Assembly (NCBI GenBank): GCA_019348365.1
Contig: JAHWJO010000268.1
Span: forward strand, 1-6,647
DNA length: 6,647 bases
From: Armatimonadota bacterium
Lineage (GTDB): Bacteria; Armatimonadota; DTGP01; JAHWJO01
Direction: 5' to 3'
Positions 1 to 6,647 of the stretch are shown here, in pieces. The translations under genes and the position numbers were made by a program. Each line of letters opens with the position of its first letter. Position 1 is the stretch's first letter. The notes beneath the pieces were generated by a model. The model saw nothing but the letters and a program-made list of their open reading frames with translations. It was not told the origin of the DNA and searched no databases.

Positions 1-1977
1 AACCTCGATACCCTTCAGTACATTGCTCAGGAAGTCGCGCGGCGCGGGCTGCACTTCCAACTCGGCCTGTGGACCCACGGGTACGATTGGTCCGCCAATG
101 AGGGTGTGAACCACTTCATCGAGGGGCTGAATCCGGAGAACCACGCCGCCTACTGCCGGGACACCCTCCGGCTACTGCTCGAAGCGGTCCCGGAGATCGG
201 GGGCGTCACGTTCCGCATCCATGGCGAGAGCGGCGTCCCGGAGGGGACCTACGCCTTCTGGCGCACCGTGTTCCGGGGCATCGCGGGGTGCGGGCGAGCC
301 GTCGAGATCGACATGCACGCCAAGGGGATCGACCCGGAGATGATCGACGTGGCGCTGGAGACGGGGATGCCGGTCAACGTCTCGCCCAAGTATTCGGCGG
401 AGCACATGATGCTGCCGTATCAGCAGGCCTCGATCCGCGCCTCGGAGATGCCGCCCGAAGACCGTGATGATGAAGGCTTTTTCGCCAAAAGCGGCGGGTC
501 CCGGCGGTTCCTTCGCTACAGCTACGGGGACCTGTTAAAGGAGGACCGCCGCTACGGAGTGCTGTTCCGGATGTGGCCGGGCACGCAGCGGCTGCTGCTG
601 TGGGGCGACCCGGAGATGGCCGCCGCTTACAGCCGCGCCGCGGGGTTCTGTGGGAGCGCGGGGATGGAGCTGTGCGAGCCGCTCTCGTTCAAGGGCCGGA
701 AGGGGTCCGGCCATCCCTGGGGACGTGAAGCCTACGCGGACGAATCATTGAAATCCGCCGAAGGCGATTGGAAGAAATACGAGTACTCCTATCGGCTCTG
801 GGGGCAGCTCCTCTATGACCCCGAAGCACCGTCGGACTCATGGCGGCGCTACCTGAAGCGCGAGTTCGGACCGGGGGGGCGGGCGGTGGAAACGGCGCTG
901 GGCGCGGCGAGCCATATCCTTCCTCTCGTCACGACCGCGCACCACCCCTCGGCGGCGAACAACAACTACTGGCCCGAGATCTACACGAATATGTCCATCG
1001 TGGACGAAGACGTGCCTCACCCCTACGGCGACACGCCCAGGCCCAAGCGGTTCGGCAGGGTGAGTCCCCTGGATCCGGAATTATTCGCCGGGGTGGACGA
1101 AGCGGCGGCGGAGCTGCTCTCCGGGGAGCCGAGCGGCAAGGTCACGCCGATGGAGGTGGCCGCGTGGCTGGAACGGTTTGCGGATCGGGCGATGAATTCT
1201 CTCTCCGACGCGAAGGGCCGCGTGGCCGACCCGGAAGCCCCCGAATTCCGGCGACTGTCGGTGGACGTGGCGATCCAGGCCGGTTTGGGCCGCTTCTTCG
1301 CCTACAAGATGCGCGCGGGGGTGCTCTACGCAATCTTCGACCGGTCGGGGCAGCGGAAGGCGCTGGAGGCGGCGCTGGAGCAGTATCACGCGGCCCGCGC
1401 CGCCTGGGCGGAGCTGTCGGAGTGCGCGGAAGGCGTATACGTCTCCGACATCACCTTCGGGTGGGCGAAGCACTCGCGGGGGCACTGGGCGGACCGCCTG
1501 CCCGCCATCGACGAGGACCTCGCGGCGATGGAGCGTCGGCTGGAAAGTAGAGATAAGCGAACGGAAGCGGGGGAAGCGGACGCCCGGCCCGATCCGAAAC
1601 AGGCGGAGCGCGCGATCCGGGCGGCATTGAAAGTCCCTTCCCGGCCACATCCGCATTGGGATCATACACCGCCCGATTCCTTCCGCCGAGGGCATCCGGT
1701 GAAGATCGAAGCGGCCCTCGGCCTGCCCGAACCGGCGGGCCCCTTCACGGTGGAGCTGCGCTACCGGCACGCAAACCAGGGGGAACGCTACCGGACGACG
1801 GAGATGGTAAGAGCAGGGGGTCGGTTCCATACCTTCATCCCCGGAGATGATACGGATTCGCCGTATCCGCTGATGTACTACTTTATCTTCAGAGATTCGC
1901 GAGGCCGGGCAGCACTGTGTCCCGGCTTTAATGAACGATTGACGAATACGCCGTATTATCTGGCGCGCCAGGAATGA
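1..1977 (+). CDS. Glycoside-hydrolase-like TIM-barrel protein (5' end missing)
   Basis: The reading frame is open from the first base, so the true start lies upstream; the GTG at 106 is internal because the preceding 35 codons read as normal protein. There are 658 visible codons ending in TGA. Using window numbering, residues 1-250 show alternating strands and helices typical of a TIM barrel: LHFQLGLWTHGY (17-28), VTFRIHGESG around E76, VEIDMHAKG (101-109), MPVNVSPKY (123-131), LFRMWPGTQ (188-196) and LCEPLSFKGRKG around E226. E76 and E226 end predicted strands and are the best guesses for catalytic or ligand residues. A conserved-looking AANNNYWPEIYTNM segment (318-331) precedes a helix-rich region to about 530; a charged linker and a beta-rich Ig-like domain (about 555-658) follow. 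This resembles uncharacterised carbohydrate-active proteins, but I cannot name a GH family. Substrate and export are unknown because the N-terminus is absent. It converges with the membrane-protein gene 153 bases away. Confidence 0.78.
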   Translation, partial: NLDTLQYIAQEVARRGLHFQLGLWTHGYDWSANEGVNHFIEGLNPENHAAYCRDTLRLLLEAVPEIGGVTFRIHGESGVPEGTYAFWRTVFRGIAGCGRAVEIDMHAKGIDPEMIDVALETGMPVNVSPKYSAEHMMLPYQQASIRASEMPPEDRDDEGFFAKSGGSRRFLRYSYGDLLKEDRRYGVLFRMWPGTQRLLLWGDPEMAAAYSRAAGFCGSAGMELCEPLSFKGRKGSGHPWGREAYADESLKSAEGDWKKYEYSYRLWGQLLYDPEAPSDSWRRYLKREFGPGGRAVETALGAASHILPLVTTAHHPSAANNNYWPEIYTNMSIVDEDVPHPYGDTPRPKRFGRVSPLDPELFAGVDEAAAELLSGEPSGKVTPMEVAAWLERFADRAMNSLSDAKGRVADPEAPEFRRLSVDVAIQAGLGRFFAYKMRAGVLYAIFDRSGQRKALEAALEQYHAARAAWAELSECAEGVYVSDITFGWAKHSRGHWADRLPAIDEDLAAMERRLESRDKRTEAGEADARPDPKQAERAIRAALKVPSRPHPHWDHTPPDSFRRGHPVKIEAALGLPEPAGPFTVELRYRHANQGERYRTTEMVRAGGRFHTFIPGDDTDSPYPLMYYFIFRDSRGRAALCPGFNERLTNTPYYLARQE

Positions 1978-2058
1978 TACCCGCCCTACCGGTTACGTGC
2001 TGGTGCAAACAGAAGAACGATCCTTTCGGACCGATATGCCGAAGCGTGACTCGCAGCA

Positions 2059-2078
2059 CCCTGCTTCCACCCGCAGGG
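2059..2078. other. Hairpin between convergent genes
   Basis: CCCTGC (2059-2064) and GCAGGG (2073-2078) form a perfect six-base inverted repeat around an eight-base loop, about 80 bases after the stop of the upstream plus-strand gene. No T-run follows on either strand, so it is not a canonical intrinsic terminator. Its right arm can pair instead with CCCTG just downstream (2074-2085), giving a competing small hairpin. It might protect a 3' end or help stop transcription, but may also be chance in GC-rich DNA. Confidence 0.3.
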
Positions 2079-2102
2079 GACCCTGGAACGAAAACGATTT
2101 CT

Positions 2103-2130
2103 AAAACGACGAGCACGATCCTCCACGCTC
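2103..2130 (-). terminator. Putative terminator of the membrane-protein gene
   Basis: Read on the minus strand, the first bases after the TGA stop form a seven-pair stem, GAGCGTG against CGTGCTC, with a six-base GAGGAT loop (2111-2130). GTCGTTTT follows (2103-2110). Two of the seven pairs are G-U, so the stem forms well only in the minus-strand transcript; on the plus strand those become A-C mismatches. That asymmetry, the position directly behind the stop and the short T-run support a weak intrinsic terminator. The T-run is only four bases and begins four bases after the stem, which keeps confidence moderate. Confidence 0.4.
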
Positions 2131-4143
2131 TCAGACGTAGATCTTGTAGGTTTGAATGCCGAGGATCGGGCCGACGAGGGCCCAGATCGAGCCGATGGTG
2201 AAATCGCCGAGGATGAGGCCGAGAAAGAACGGCACGAAGGCGTTGTGCATCTTCATCCCCCCATAGCGGATGAGGAGCGATTTCAGCGTCCAGGCGATGA
2301 AGAACGGGAACCAGAACGGGTCCACGGCGAAGCTGACGGCGAGCGCGTACCCCGCCGGATGGAAGGGCCACCCGAGGAACAGGTTGCGCATAACGGACAA
2401 AAAGATGACGACGACCGCCCCCATCGCATCGAAGACGAGGTTCATCACCGTGGGTGGCTGGCGGGAATTGAGATAATTCGCCAACTGGTTGAACGCCTCA
2501 TTGCCGACGAAGCTCTTGAAGCCGAGCGTCTGCGCGCCCGCCCCCGCGTGATAGGTGATCTGGAGGTTCGCCCAGTAGCTCGCGAAGATGCTGAGCAAAC
2601 TCGCGGACGCGATCAGCCCGATCAACCGATTCAGGTTCATGCGCCCGTTCTCCGCCATCTTGAACGCTTCGAGCTGCGCGGGCATGGGATGTGAGCGATA
2701 CCCCCGGTGCATCCAGAACGTGGCGTTCATCACCGTCAGATCTTGGGCGGGGACCATCCGGCTCCCCAGCATCTCCACGATCATGTGCTGCGGCTTGAGG
2801 CCGAAAATCCCGTGCGGCGCACCCAGCTCAGCCCGAACCCGTGTGATGGTGAGGGAGAGCAGGAAGAACAGGCCCATATACACGCTCATCCAGAGGACGC
2901 TCAGGCCCGTCCGATGCCAGAAGAAGAGGAGGAACGCCGCCCCGATCAGTATCATCCCGTAGGCCCAACGCAGGCGGCGGGCTTCCGCAGGGTCCTCGGA
3001 CGCCGGTCCCTCCGCCGCCATCCGCAGCGTCTCCTTCAGATACCCCCGCAAGCCCCAGAGGAGGACGAGACTCAGCGTGAGCCACGCCCCCATGCTCTGC
3101 TCGGTGAACGCCGGAAATCCCCGGCTGGTGAGCGCCCCCTCCAGGCCGACCACCCGCCCGAAGACCTGCCAGAGCTTCCGCCAGAGGAAGAAGAACCAGA
3201 TCGAAAATGAGAGGTCGAGCGGGATGAAGTACCCCAATCCGATGGCGAAGGGATACATCGAGATCGGCGTGTAGCCGACGGCGTTCCAGGGGACCGTCGT
3301 AATGTTCCTGCCGATATCGAACTGCTTGACCTGTGCGAAGTAAGGAACCGAGGGATAGAGCGTCCCCAGCCCGTTCGTCAGCCCGATCCCGAACGCGATC
3401 CCGAAGCCGATCCAGGTGAGACGGCTCCGGTAGAATCCGAAAGCATCCCGCTCCGCCGTCATCGCCAGAGGGAGCTGTACGAGAGGGAAGGAGAGCCGCT
3501 CATGCTGGGTCCAGTGGCGGCGGAGGATCAGGTTCACGCCGAGGAAAAGGAAGATGACGGCCATCATGAACGCCGCCCACCAGAGCAGCGGCCCCATCCA
3601 TGCGAGGAGGATCTTCGCGTCCCAGGGGGAGGCGTTCCCTTCGTAGTAGGGGCGCAGGACGGATCTATCGCGCACGAACAGCCACCAGGGGATGAAGTGA
3701 AAGAAGAGCTCCTGCCACCGGTTTTCGGGGCGGGCGAACCATGCGGCGTGCCCGATGGAACCGAACAGGTTCTGGATCATGTCGTGCGAGGCGAAGACGC
3801 CGCTGATCACCATCGCGATGTAGACGGTCAGCAGCTCCCCCTGGGAGAGGGCGTGCCGGGGAATCCAGCGGCGAAGGAGGAGGTTCAGCAGGGAGGCGCA
3901 AAAGAGGATGAAGATCGGCGTGATCATCAGCGGCAGCGCGGTGCCGTCCATGCTGTTCCACCGCACCTCGACGAGAGTGATCCAGTAGCAGTGCAGGGGG
4001 ATCAGCGCGAAGGCGAGCAGGACGGATCGCAGGGTCACCCCTTCACGCGCCGTATTCGACGGCAACACTTCTGAAGGGAGAGCGGATTTGGGATCAGATG
4101 CGGGGAGGGTCGGCCCTTTTGAAGGCGTGTTTGGGAGGGACAT
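2131..4143 (-). CDS. DUF6785/DUF6784-type polytopic membrane protein
   Basis: This gene encodes about 670 residues of inner-membrane protein of unknown function. From the ATG at 4143, hydrophobic spans fall near residues 39-60, 70-91, 102-117, 180-207, 241-258, 291-320, 352-368, 393-410, 414-434, 506-524, 567-588, 596-620 and 634-660, so roughly 12-13 membrane segments. Motifs I associate from memory with the DUF6785 part are HERLSFPLVQLPL (214-226) and RAELGAPHG (437-445). The C-terminal part with WPFHPAGYALA (592-602), RYGG (626-629) and PFFLGLILGDF (638-648) looks like DUF6784. The shape suggests a transporter, but no substrate is known. The start is uncertain. ATG 4143 has GGAA 5 bases upstream and follows AT-richer, noncoding-looking DNA; an ATG at 4242 and a TTG at 4272 are in frame but would add 33-43 residues of unusual composition. 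The first membrane span begins only near residue 39, so a GTG closer to it is also possible. Confidence 0.88.
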   Translation of the reverse strand: MSLPNTPSKGPTLPASDPKSALPSEVLPSNTAREGVTLRSVLLAFALIPLHCYWITLVEVRWNSMDGTALPLMITPIFILFCASLLNLLLRRWIPRHALSQGELLTVYIAMVISGVFASHDMIQNLFGSIGHAAWFARPENRWQELFFHFIPWWLFVRDRSVLRPYYEGNASPWDAKILLAWMGPLLWWAAFMMAVIFLFLGVNLILRRHWTQHERLSFPLVQLPLAMTAERDAFGFYRSRLTWIGFGIAFGIGLTNGLGTLYPSVPYFAQVKQFDIGRNITTVPWNAVGYTPISMYPFAIGLGYFIPLDLSFSIWFFFLWRKLWQVFGRVVGLEGALTSRGFPAFTEQSMGAWLTLSLVLLWGLRGYLKETLRMAAEGPASEDPAEARRLRWAYGMILIGAAFLLFFWHRTGLSVLWMSVYMGLFFLLSLTITRVRAELGAPHGIFGLKPQHMIVEMLGSRMVPAQDLTVMNATFWMHRGYRSHPMPAQLEAFKMAENGRMNLNRLIGLIASASLLSIFASYWANLQITYHAGAGAQTLGFKSFVGNEAFNQLANYLNSRQPPTVMNLVFDAMGAVVVIFLSVMRNLFLGWPFHPAGYALAVSFAVDPFWFPFFIAWTLKSLLIRYGGMKMHNAFVPFFLGLILGDFTIGSIWALVGPILGIQTYKIYV

Positions 4144-4187
4144 GCGTTTTCCGTCGCTCAATTCCGTCGTATCCGACCTTGGCTGAA

Positions 4188-4201
4188 ACACGTTTACGTG
4201 T
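4188..4201. promoter_or_regulatory. 14-base inverted repeat, candidate operator
   Basis: ACACGTTTACGTGT is a perfect inverted repeat: arms ACACGT and ACGTGT separated by TT. It lies 45 bases upstream of the preferred ATG of the membrane-protein gene, in its presumed leader. Size and symmetry fit the binding site of a dimeric helix-turn-helix regulator, but no regulator gene is visible here. A six-base palindrome at this spacing can arise by chance in a region of this size. If the gene starts at 4242 or 4272 the repeat is inside the coding sequence, which would weaken the operator idea. Confidence 0.3.
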
Positions 4202-4447
4202 AGCGAAGGGATTTTCGTTAAGTCTTCACCATTTTGCCCCATAATCCTGTTTTTGACGAAAGGAATCCCCAAGCGGGCTTTTTCATGATAAAGTGGAAAG
4301 GAGTTCCCGGTAGCGTCTGGAAATCAGTTTCAGAATGTCTCAAAGATGGAACGGAAGCGGCCGGGAGTCGCCCCGTTTCGTAATATCATTTGCACATAGA
4401 ACGACAACGCTCCCTACGATCCCCTCAGCTTTATTTAGTAGATTCTC

Positions 4448-4466
4448 CGTCTGCTTCGGGCAGATG
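4448..4466. other. Stem-loop upstream of the exported-protein gene
   Basis: CGTCTGC (4448-4454) pairs with GCAGATG (4460-4466) around a TTCGG loop: seven pairs, one of them G-U in the plus-strand RNA. It lies about 130 bases before the ATG of the exported-protein gene, so it would fall in the 5' leader if transcription starts further upstream. No T-run follows, so it is not an obvious terminator or attenuator. It matches no riboswitch class that I recognise. Confidence 0.35.
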
Positions 4467-4587
4467 CGCCATTACGGTCATCACGTCGCTCCCCTCTAAC
4501 CCACTCTGGAGTCCGCCTCTTAATGAGGAAAAGCATTACCGATGAAGCCGGCCCGCTCTTTTGGGAGGCTCCATCCGACGACACTTT

Positions 4588-4594
4588 GGGAGAG
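4588..4594 (+). promoter_or_regulatory. Shine-Dalgarno site deciding the start at 4599
   Basis: GGGAGAG lies four bases before the ATG at 4599, with the GGGAG core six bases away, a normal ribosome-binding distance. It favours this start over the in-frame ATG at 4542, whose best purine stretch, GAGGA at 4525-4529, is about 12 bases away. Confidence 0.65.
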
Positions 4595-4598
4595 AGTG

Positions 4599-6647
4599 AT
4601 GCCATCTTATCAACACTGGGGCGCGGTATTGGCCGCCGTGCTCCTCAGCCTGATCGCGATCCCCGCCCGTTCGGAAATCGTGATCGAAAAAGACCAGTGG
4701 GACCTCGCCGTCCTGAGCAACCGAGTCGAAGTCGTTTCCACGAGCGACAACGTCAAGAGCCTTTTCTACCCCGACGGAGGCGACCGGGCCATCGACAACG
4801 CCAAGATCGCCGTTAACGTGACGGCCATGCCCGCCGGAGTCACCCGCTTCCCGGTGCAGATCCTCACCCGTTCGGTCGGGGACGCGAACGTGGGGTTCGG
4901 GATCCGCAACACCTCGGTCTCCCCCACGGCGCTGCTCGCCTTCACCCTGAGCAGCGGGGCCGGTTCCGCCAACCAGAACACGCAGGCGCGGGACAACGCC
5001 AGCCCGCAGGGGCGGGACAACCCTCACCTGAAGGACGTCCCCAACCTTCCCAATGGCACGCAGGATTCGCCCGTCACCGGCGATCCCGCGACCGATCCGG
5101 TCGTCGTCGCCACGACGAACGCCAAGCTGACCCTGAAGGACGGGGTCAATGTCCTGACCCTGGATGCGACGGATGCCCGCAATTTCAATAACTTCGACGA
5201 CCAGGTGCAGGTCTTCCGCATCGTCATCGGGCCGGGGGTCGCCGGTCTCACCGGCACCGTGTCGGCTCCCCCCCAGCCCACAATTATAAAGGGCGCCGTG
5301 AAGGACTCCGCCGGACAGGCCGCCACCGACGCGACCGTACGGCTGATGGGACCGGAAACCTACACGGTGCGGGTGGACGCCAACGGGGATTACACCGCCG
5401 AAGTAAAACCCGGCACGTACACCGTCCTGGCCTACACCGCCACGCAGAGCAGCGCGCCCATCAATAACGTGGTGGTAGCGGCCTCCCAGACGAAGGTGCA
5501 GGACATCACCCTCACGGCGGAAACCCCGACGGTGGTCACCCTCGCTTCCGGAGACGCGGAGACGAACACCGCCTGGAAATTCCTGAAGAAGAATCCGCTG
5601 CCGTTCAACGCGCAGATCATCAATCCCGGCCCGGCCCCCGCCGGATTCGTGGACACGGATTCCGGCGGGGAGCAGCAATCCCCGGACGACGCGCCGGGCG
5701 GCGGCCCCTTCTGGCTGCGCGGCACCTTCGACCTCCCGGCCAGCTTCCCCCGCGACCGATACGCCCAGTTGTTCGATTTCATCGCCAACGCCCGGACCCA
5801 CGGGATCTGGATCAACGGAGTCCCGATCGGCAGCCAGCCCACCGGTTCGGACCGCAACCTCAACAACTTCATCATCCCCGCCGGTATCTTGAAGGCGACG
5901 GGCAACGTCATCGCCATCCTCGGCTTCGACGACGACCCCAGCTTCGGGCTGAACGCCAATGCGCCGATCAAGATCCGTTCCGGTTCGACGAACCTCGGGG
6001 CCGTTCGGGTGAATCTCAACGGATACCCGACGGAGAAAGGCGGCGTGGCCGACGCGGTGAACGTGACCCTCAAGAGCGCCGATGGAGCGACTGTGGCGAC
6101 ACAGACGACCCGCGCGATGGGCACCGCCAGCTTCCTGCACGTCCCCGCCGGCGACTACACCGTCGAAGCGACGGGGGCCCTCGTCGGGGAGGGCCAGTTC
6201 CCCAAGACGATTACGGTGAAGAACGGGGAAGCCGCCGTCGTGGAAGCGAACGTGAATCCGGCCCTCGGCCTGGGCACGCCGTTCCTGGGAGACCAGCAGC
6301 GGTGGCTCGCCCTGCCGGATGCCGACCCGGCGAACCTGGAGCCGACGAAGCTCGCCTTCACGCCGGGCGCGGAGTGGGTTCCGGTGATCGTCCCGCTCAA
6401 TCTCAAAAATAGCGGCCAGTGGACGGTCGGGGCGTTCGGCGATAATCAGGACGTCTGGTATCGCCTGAAGTTCACCGTCCCGGCGGAGTGGCAGGCGCTC
6501 AACGGCGACCTCTTCTTCGACCAGTTCAACGTGGACGACACCGACGTGACCTACTTCAACGGGACCAAGATCGGGGAAACCCCCGCGAGCGTGCCGCAGT
6601 CCTGGACGGTGGTCCGCAACTACAAAGTGCCGAAGGAGCTGGTCCAA
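4599..6647 (+). CDS. Exported multi-domain beta-sandwich protein (3' end missing)
   Basis: The frame runs 683 codons from ATG 4599 to the window end with no stop and strong G/C third-position bias. Residues 1-25 form a signal peptide: hydrophobic AVLAAVLLSLIAI, then PARS with probable cleavage before EIVIE. A beta-rich N-terminal domain of unknown family covers about 26-220 and contains a short tandem repeat. Two copies of a two-domain module follow. Residues 229-305 and 469-553 look like carboxypeptidase-regulatory-like domains (PGTYTVLA and PAGDYTVEA near their ends). Residues 318-460 and 562-683 look like galactose-binding jelly rolls of the kind attached to GH2 enzymes and sialate O-acetylesterases (WINGVPIGSQP and YFNGTKIGETP). 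No catalytic domain is visible; one may lie beyond the window. The role is inferred as extracellular or periplasmic glycan binding or processing. An in-frame ATG at 4542 would add 19 residues before the signal peptide. The gene is divergent from the membrane-protein gene. Confidence 0.88.
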   Translation, partial: MPSYQHWGAVLAAVLLSLIAIPARSEIVIEKDQWDLAVLSNRVEVVSTSDNVKSLFYPDGGDRAIDNAKIAVNVTAMPAGVTRFPVQILTRSVGDANVGFGIRNTSVSPTALLAFTLSSGAGSANQNTQARDNASPQGRDNPHLKDVPNLPNGTQDSPVTGDPATDPVVVATTNAKLTLKDGVNVLTLDATDARNFNNFDDQVQVFRIVIGPGVAGLTGTVSAPPQPTIIKGAVKDSAGQAATDATVRLMGPETYTVRVDANGDYTAEVKPGTYTVLAYTATQSSAPINNVVVAASQTKVQDITLTAETPTVVTLASGDAETNTAWKFLKKNPLPFNAQIINPGPAPAGFVDTDSGGEQQSPDDAPGGGPFWLRGTFDLPASFPRDRYAQLFDFIANARTHGIWINGVPIGSQPTGSDRNLNNFIIPAGILKATGNVIAILGFDDDPSFGLNANAPIKIRSGSTNLGAVRVNLNGYPTEKGGVADAVNVTLKSADGATVATQTTRAMGTASFLHVPAGDYTVEATGALVGEGQFPKTITVKNGEAAVVEANVNPALGLGTPFLGDQQRWLALPDADPANLEPTKLAFTPGAEWVPVIVPLNLKNSGQWTVGAFGDNQDVWYRLKFTVPAEWQALNGDLFFDQFNVDDTDVTYFNGTKIGETPASVPQSWTVVRNYKVPKELVQ
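4983..5030 (+). repeat. 24-base tandem repeat inside the exported-protein gene
   Basis: CAGGCGCGGGACAAC (4983-4997) recurs as CAGGGGCGGGACAAC (5007-5021), 14 of 15 bases identical at a 24-base period. It encodes two eight-residue units, QARDNASP and QGRDNPHL, from residue 129. The period is a whole number of codons, so the frame is kept. It sits in a polar, probably disordered stretch inside the N-terminal domain and looks like a local duplication in a loop. Confidence 0.55.

Larger units (their letters stand above)
4144..4598. other. Divergent intergenic region
   Basis: This roughly 455-base stretch separates the start of the minus-strand membrane-protein gene from the start of the plus-strand exported-protein gene. 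It is visibly less GC-rich than the flanking coding DNA and must hold the promoter of at least the exported-protein gene, and probably of both. I see a 14-base inverted repeat at 4188-4201, a stem-loop at 4448-4466 and a ribosome binding site at 4588-4594. I found no sigma-70 promoter with two good boxes on either strand, no tRNA and no convincing small gene. The part from 4144 to 4272 is an in-frame open extension of the membrane-protein gene and would be coding if an earlier start is used. Confidence 0.6.

Noticed and set aside
840..1830. Long frames on both strands inside the hydrolase-like gene (840-1550 plus, 1081-1830 minus)
   Set aside because: Both are arginine-, glycine- and alanine-rich shadows of the real frame, which continues without interruption and contains the recognisable motifs.
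2152..4074. Plus-strand frames opposite the membrane-protein gene (for example 2152-2694 and 3502-4074)
   Set aside because: They encode highly charged, repetitive-looking peptides, the mirror image of hydrophobic codons on the other strand. The minus-strand product has clear membrane spans and family motifs.
4285..4313. TATCAT on the minus strand (4285-4290) as a -10 box for the membrane-protein gene
   Set aside because: At 17 bases upstream the sequence is CTACCG, not like TTGACA. A GGAAC at 4303-4307 is only 12 bases away, too close for an ECF-type promoter.
4390..4420. TTGCAC and TACGAT as a plus-strand promoter for the exported-protein gene
   Set aside because: The spacing is 19 bases and both boxes have mismatches; such weak pairs occur often by chance, so I did not list it as a feature.
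4523..4816. A 97-codon plus-strand frame overlapping the start of the exported-protein gene
   Set aside because: It overlaps the better-supported gene in another frame, its translation becomes low-complexity and rich in arginine and proline, and it has no ribosome binding site at a good distance.
4536..6647. A 703-codon open frame on the minus strand across the whole right part of the window
   Set aside because: It is antisense to the plus-strand frame starting at 4599, which has a Shine-Dalgarno site, a signal peptide, recognisable domains and G/C third positions. The minus-strand translation is arginine-, glycine- and valine-rich without domain-like motifs, as expected for the shadow of a GC-rich gene.

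Overview
The window is a GC-rich bacterial stretch (G or C at most third codon positions) with three long protein genes and no RNA genes, CRISPR array or recognisable mobile element. The DUF6785/DUF6784-type membrane protein, a glycoside-hydrolase-like protein and a large exported multi-domain beta-sandwich protein suggest an uncultured or little-studied member of Armatimonadota, Planctomycetota or Verrucomicrobiota. That placement rests on remembered family distribution, not on a phylogenetic marker.

Layout: (1) 1-1977, plus strand: the 3' part of a gene whose start lies before the window. Its product looks like a TIM-barrel glycoside-hydrolase-like protein with a helical region and a C-terminal beta-sandwich. 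(2) 1978-2130: a short gap between converging genes with two hairpins; the one next to the minus-strand stop is a plausible terminator for the membrane-protein gene. (3) 2131-about 4143, minus strand: a polytopic membrane protein of the DUF6785/DUF6784 type, with an uncertain start. (4) About 4144-4598: a divergent, less GC-rich intergenic region holding a 14-base inverted repeat, a stem-loop and the upstream signals of both flanking genes. (5) 4599 to the window end, plus strand: an exported protein with a signal peptide, an N-terminal domain and two copies of a carboxypeptidase-regulatory-like plus jelly-roll module; the gene runs off the window. The last gene is easy to miss because the opposite strand carries an equally long but spurious open frame.

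The two plus-strand genes look like carbohydrate-handling proteins, one a putative hydrolase and one a putative extracellular binding protein or enzyme. The gene between them encodes a transporter-like membrane protein of unknown function. The three are not one operon: the middle gene is on the opposite strand, convergent with the first and divergent from the third. A shared role in glycan use is a reasonable hypothesis from proximity only. I see no clear case for an undescribed defence or mobile system; the most interesting leads are the unclassified hydrolase-like family, the orphan transporter-like protein and the duplicated exported modules.
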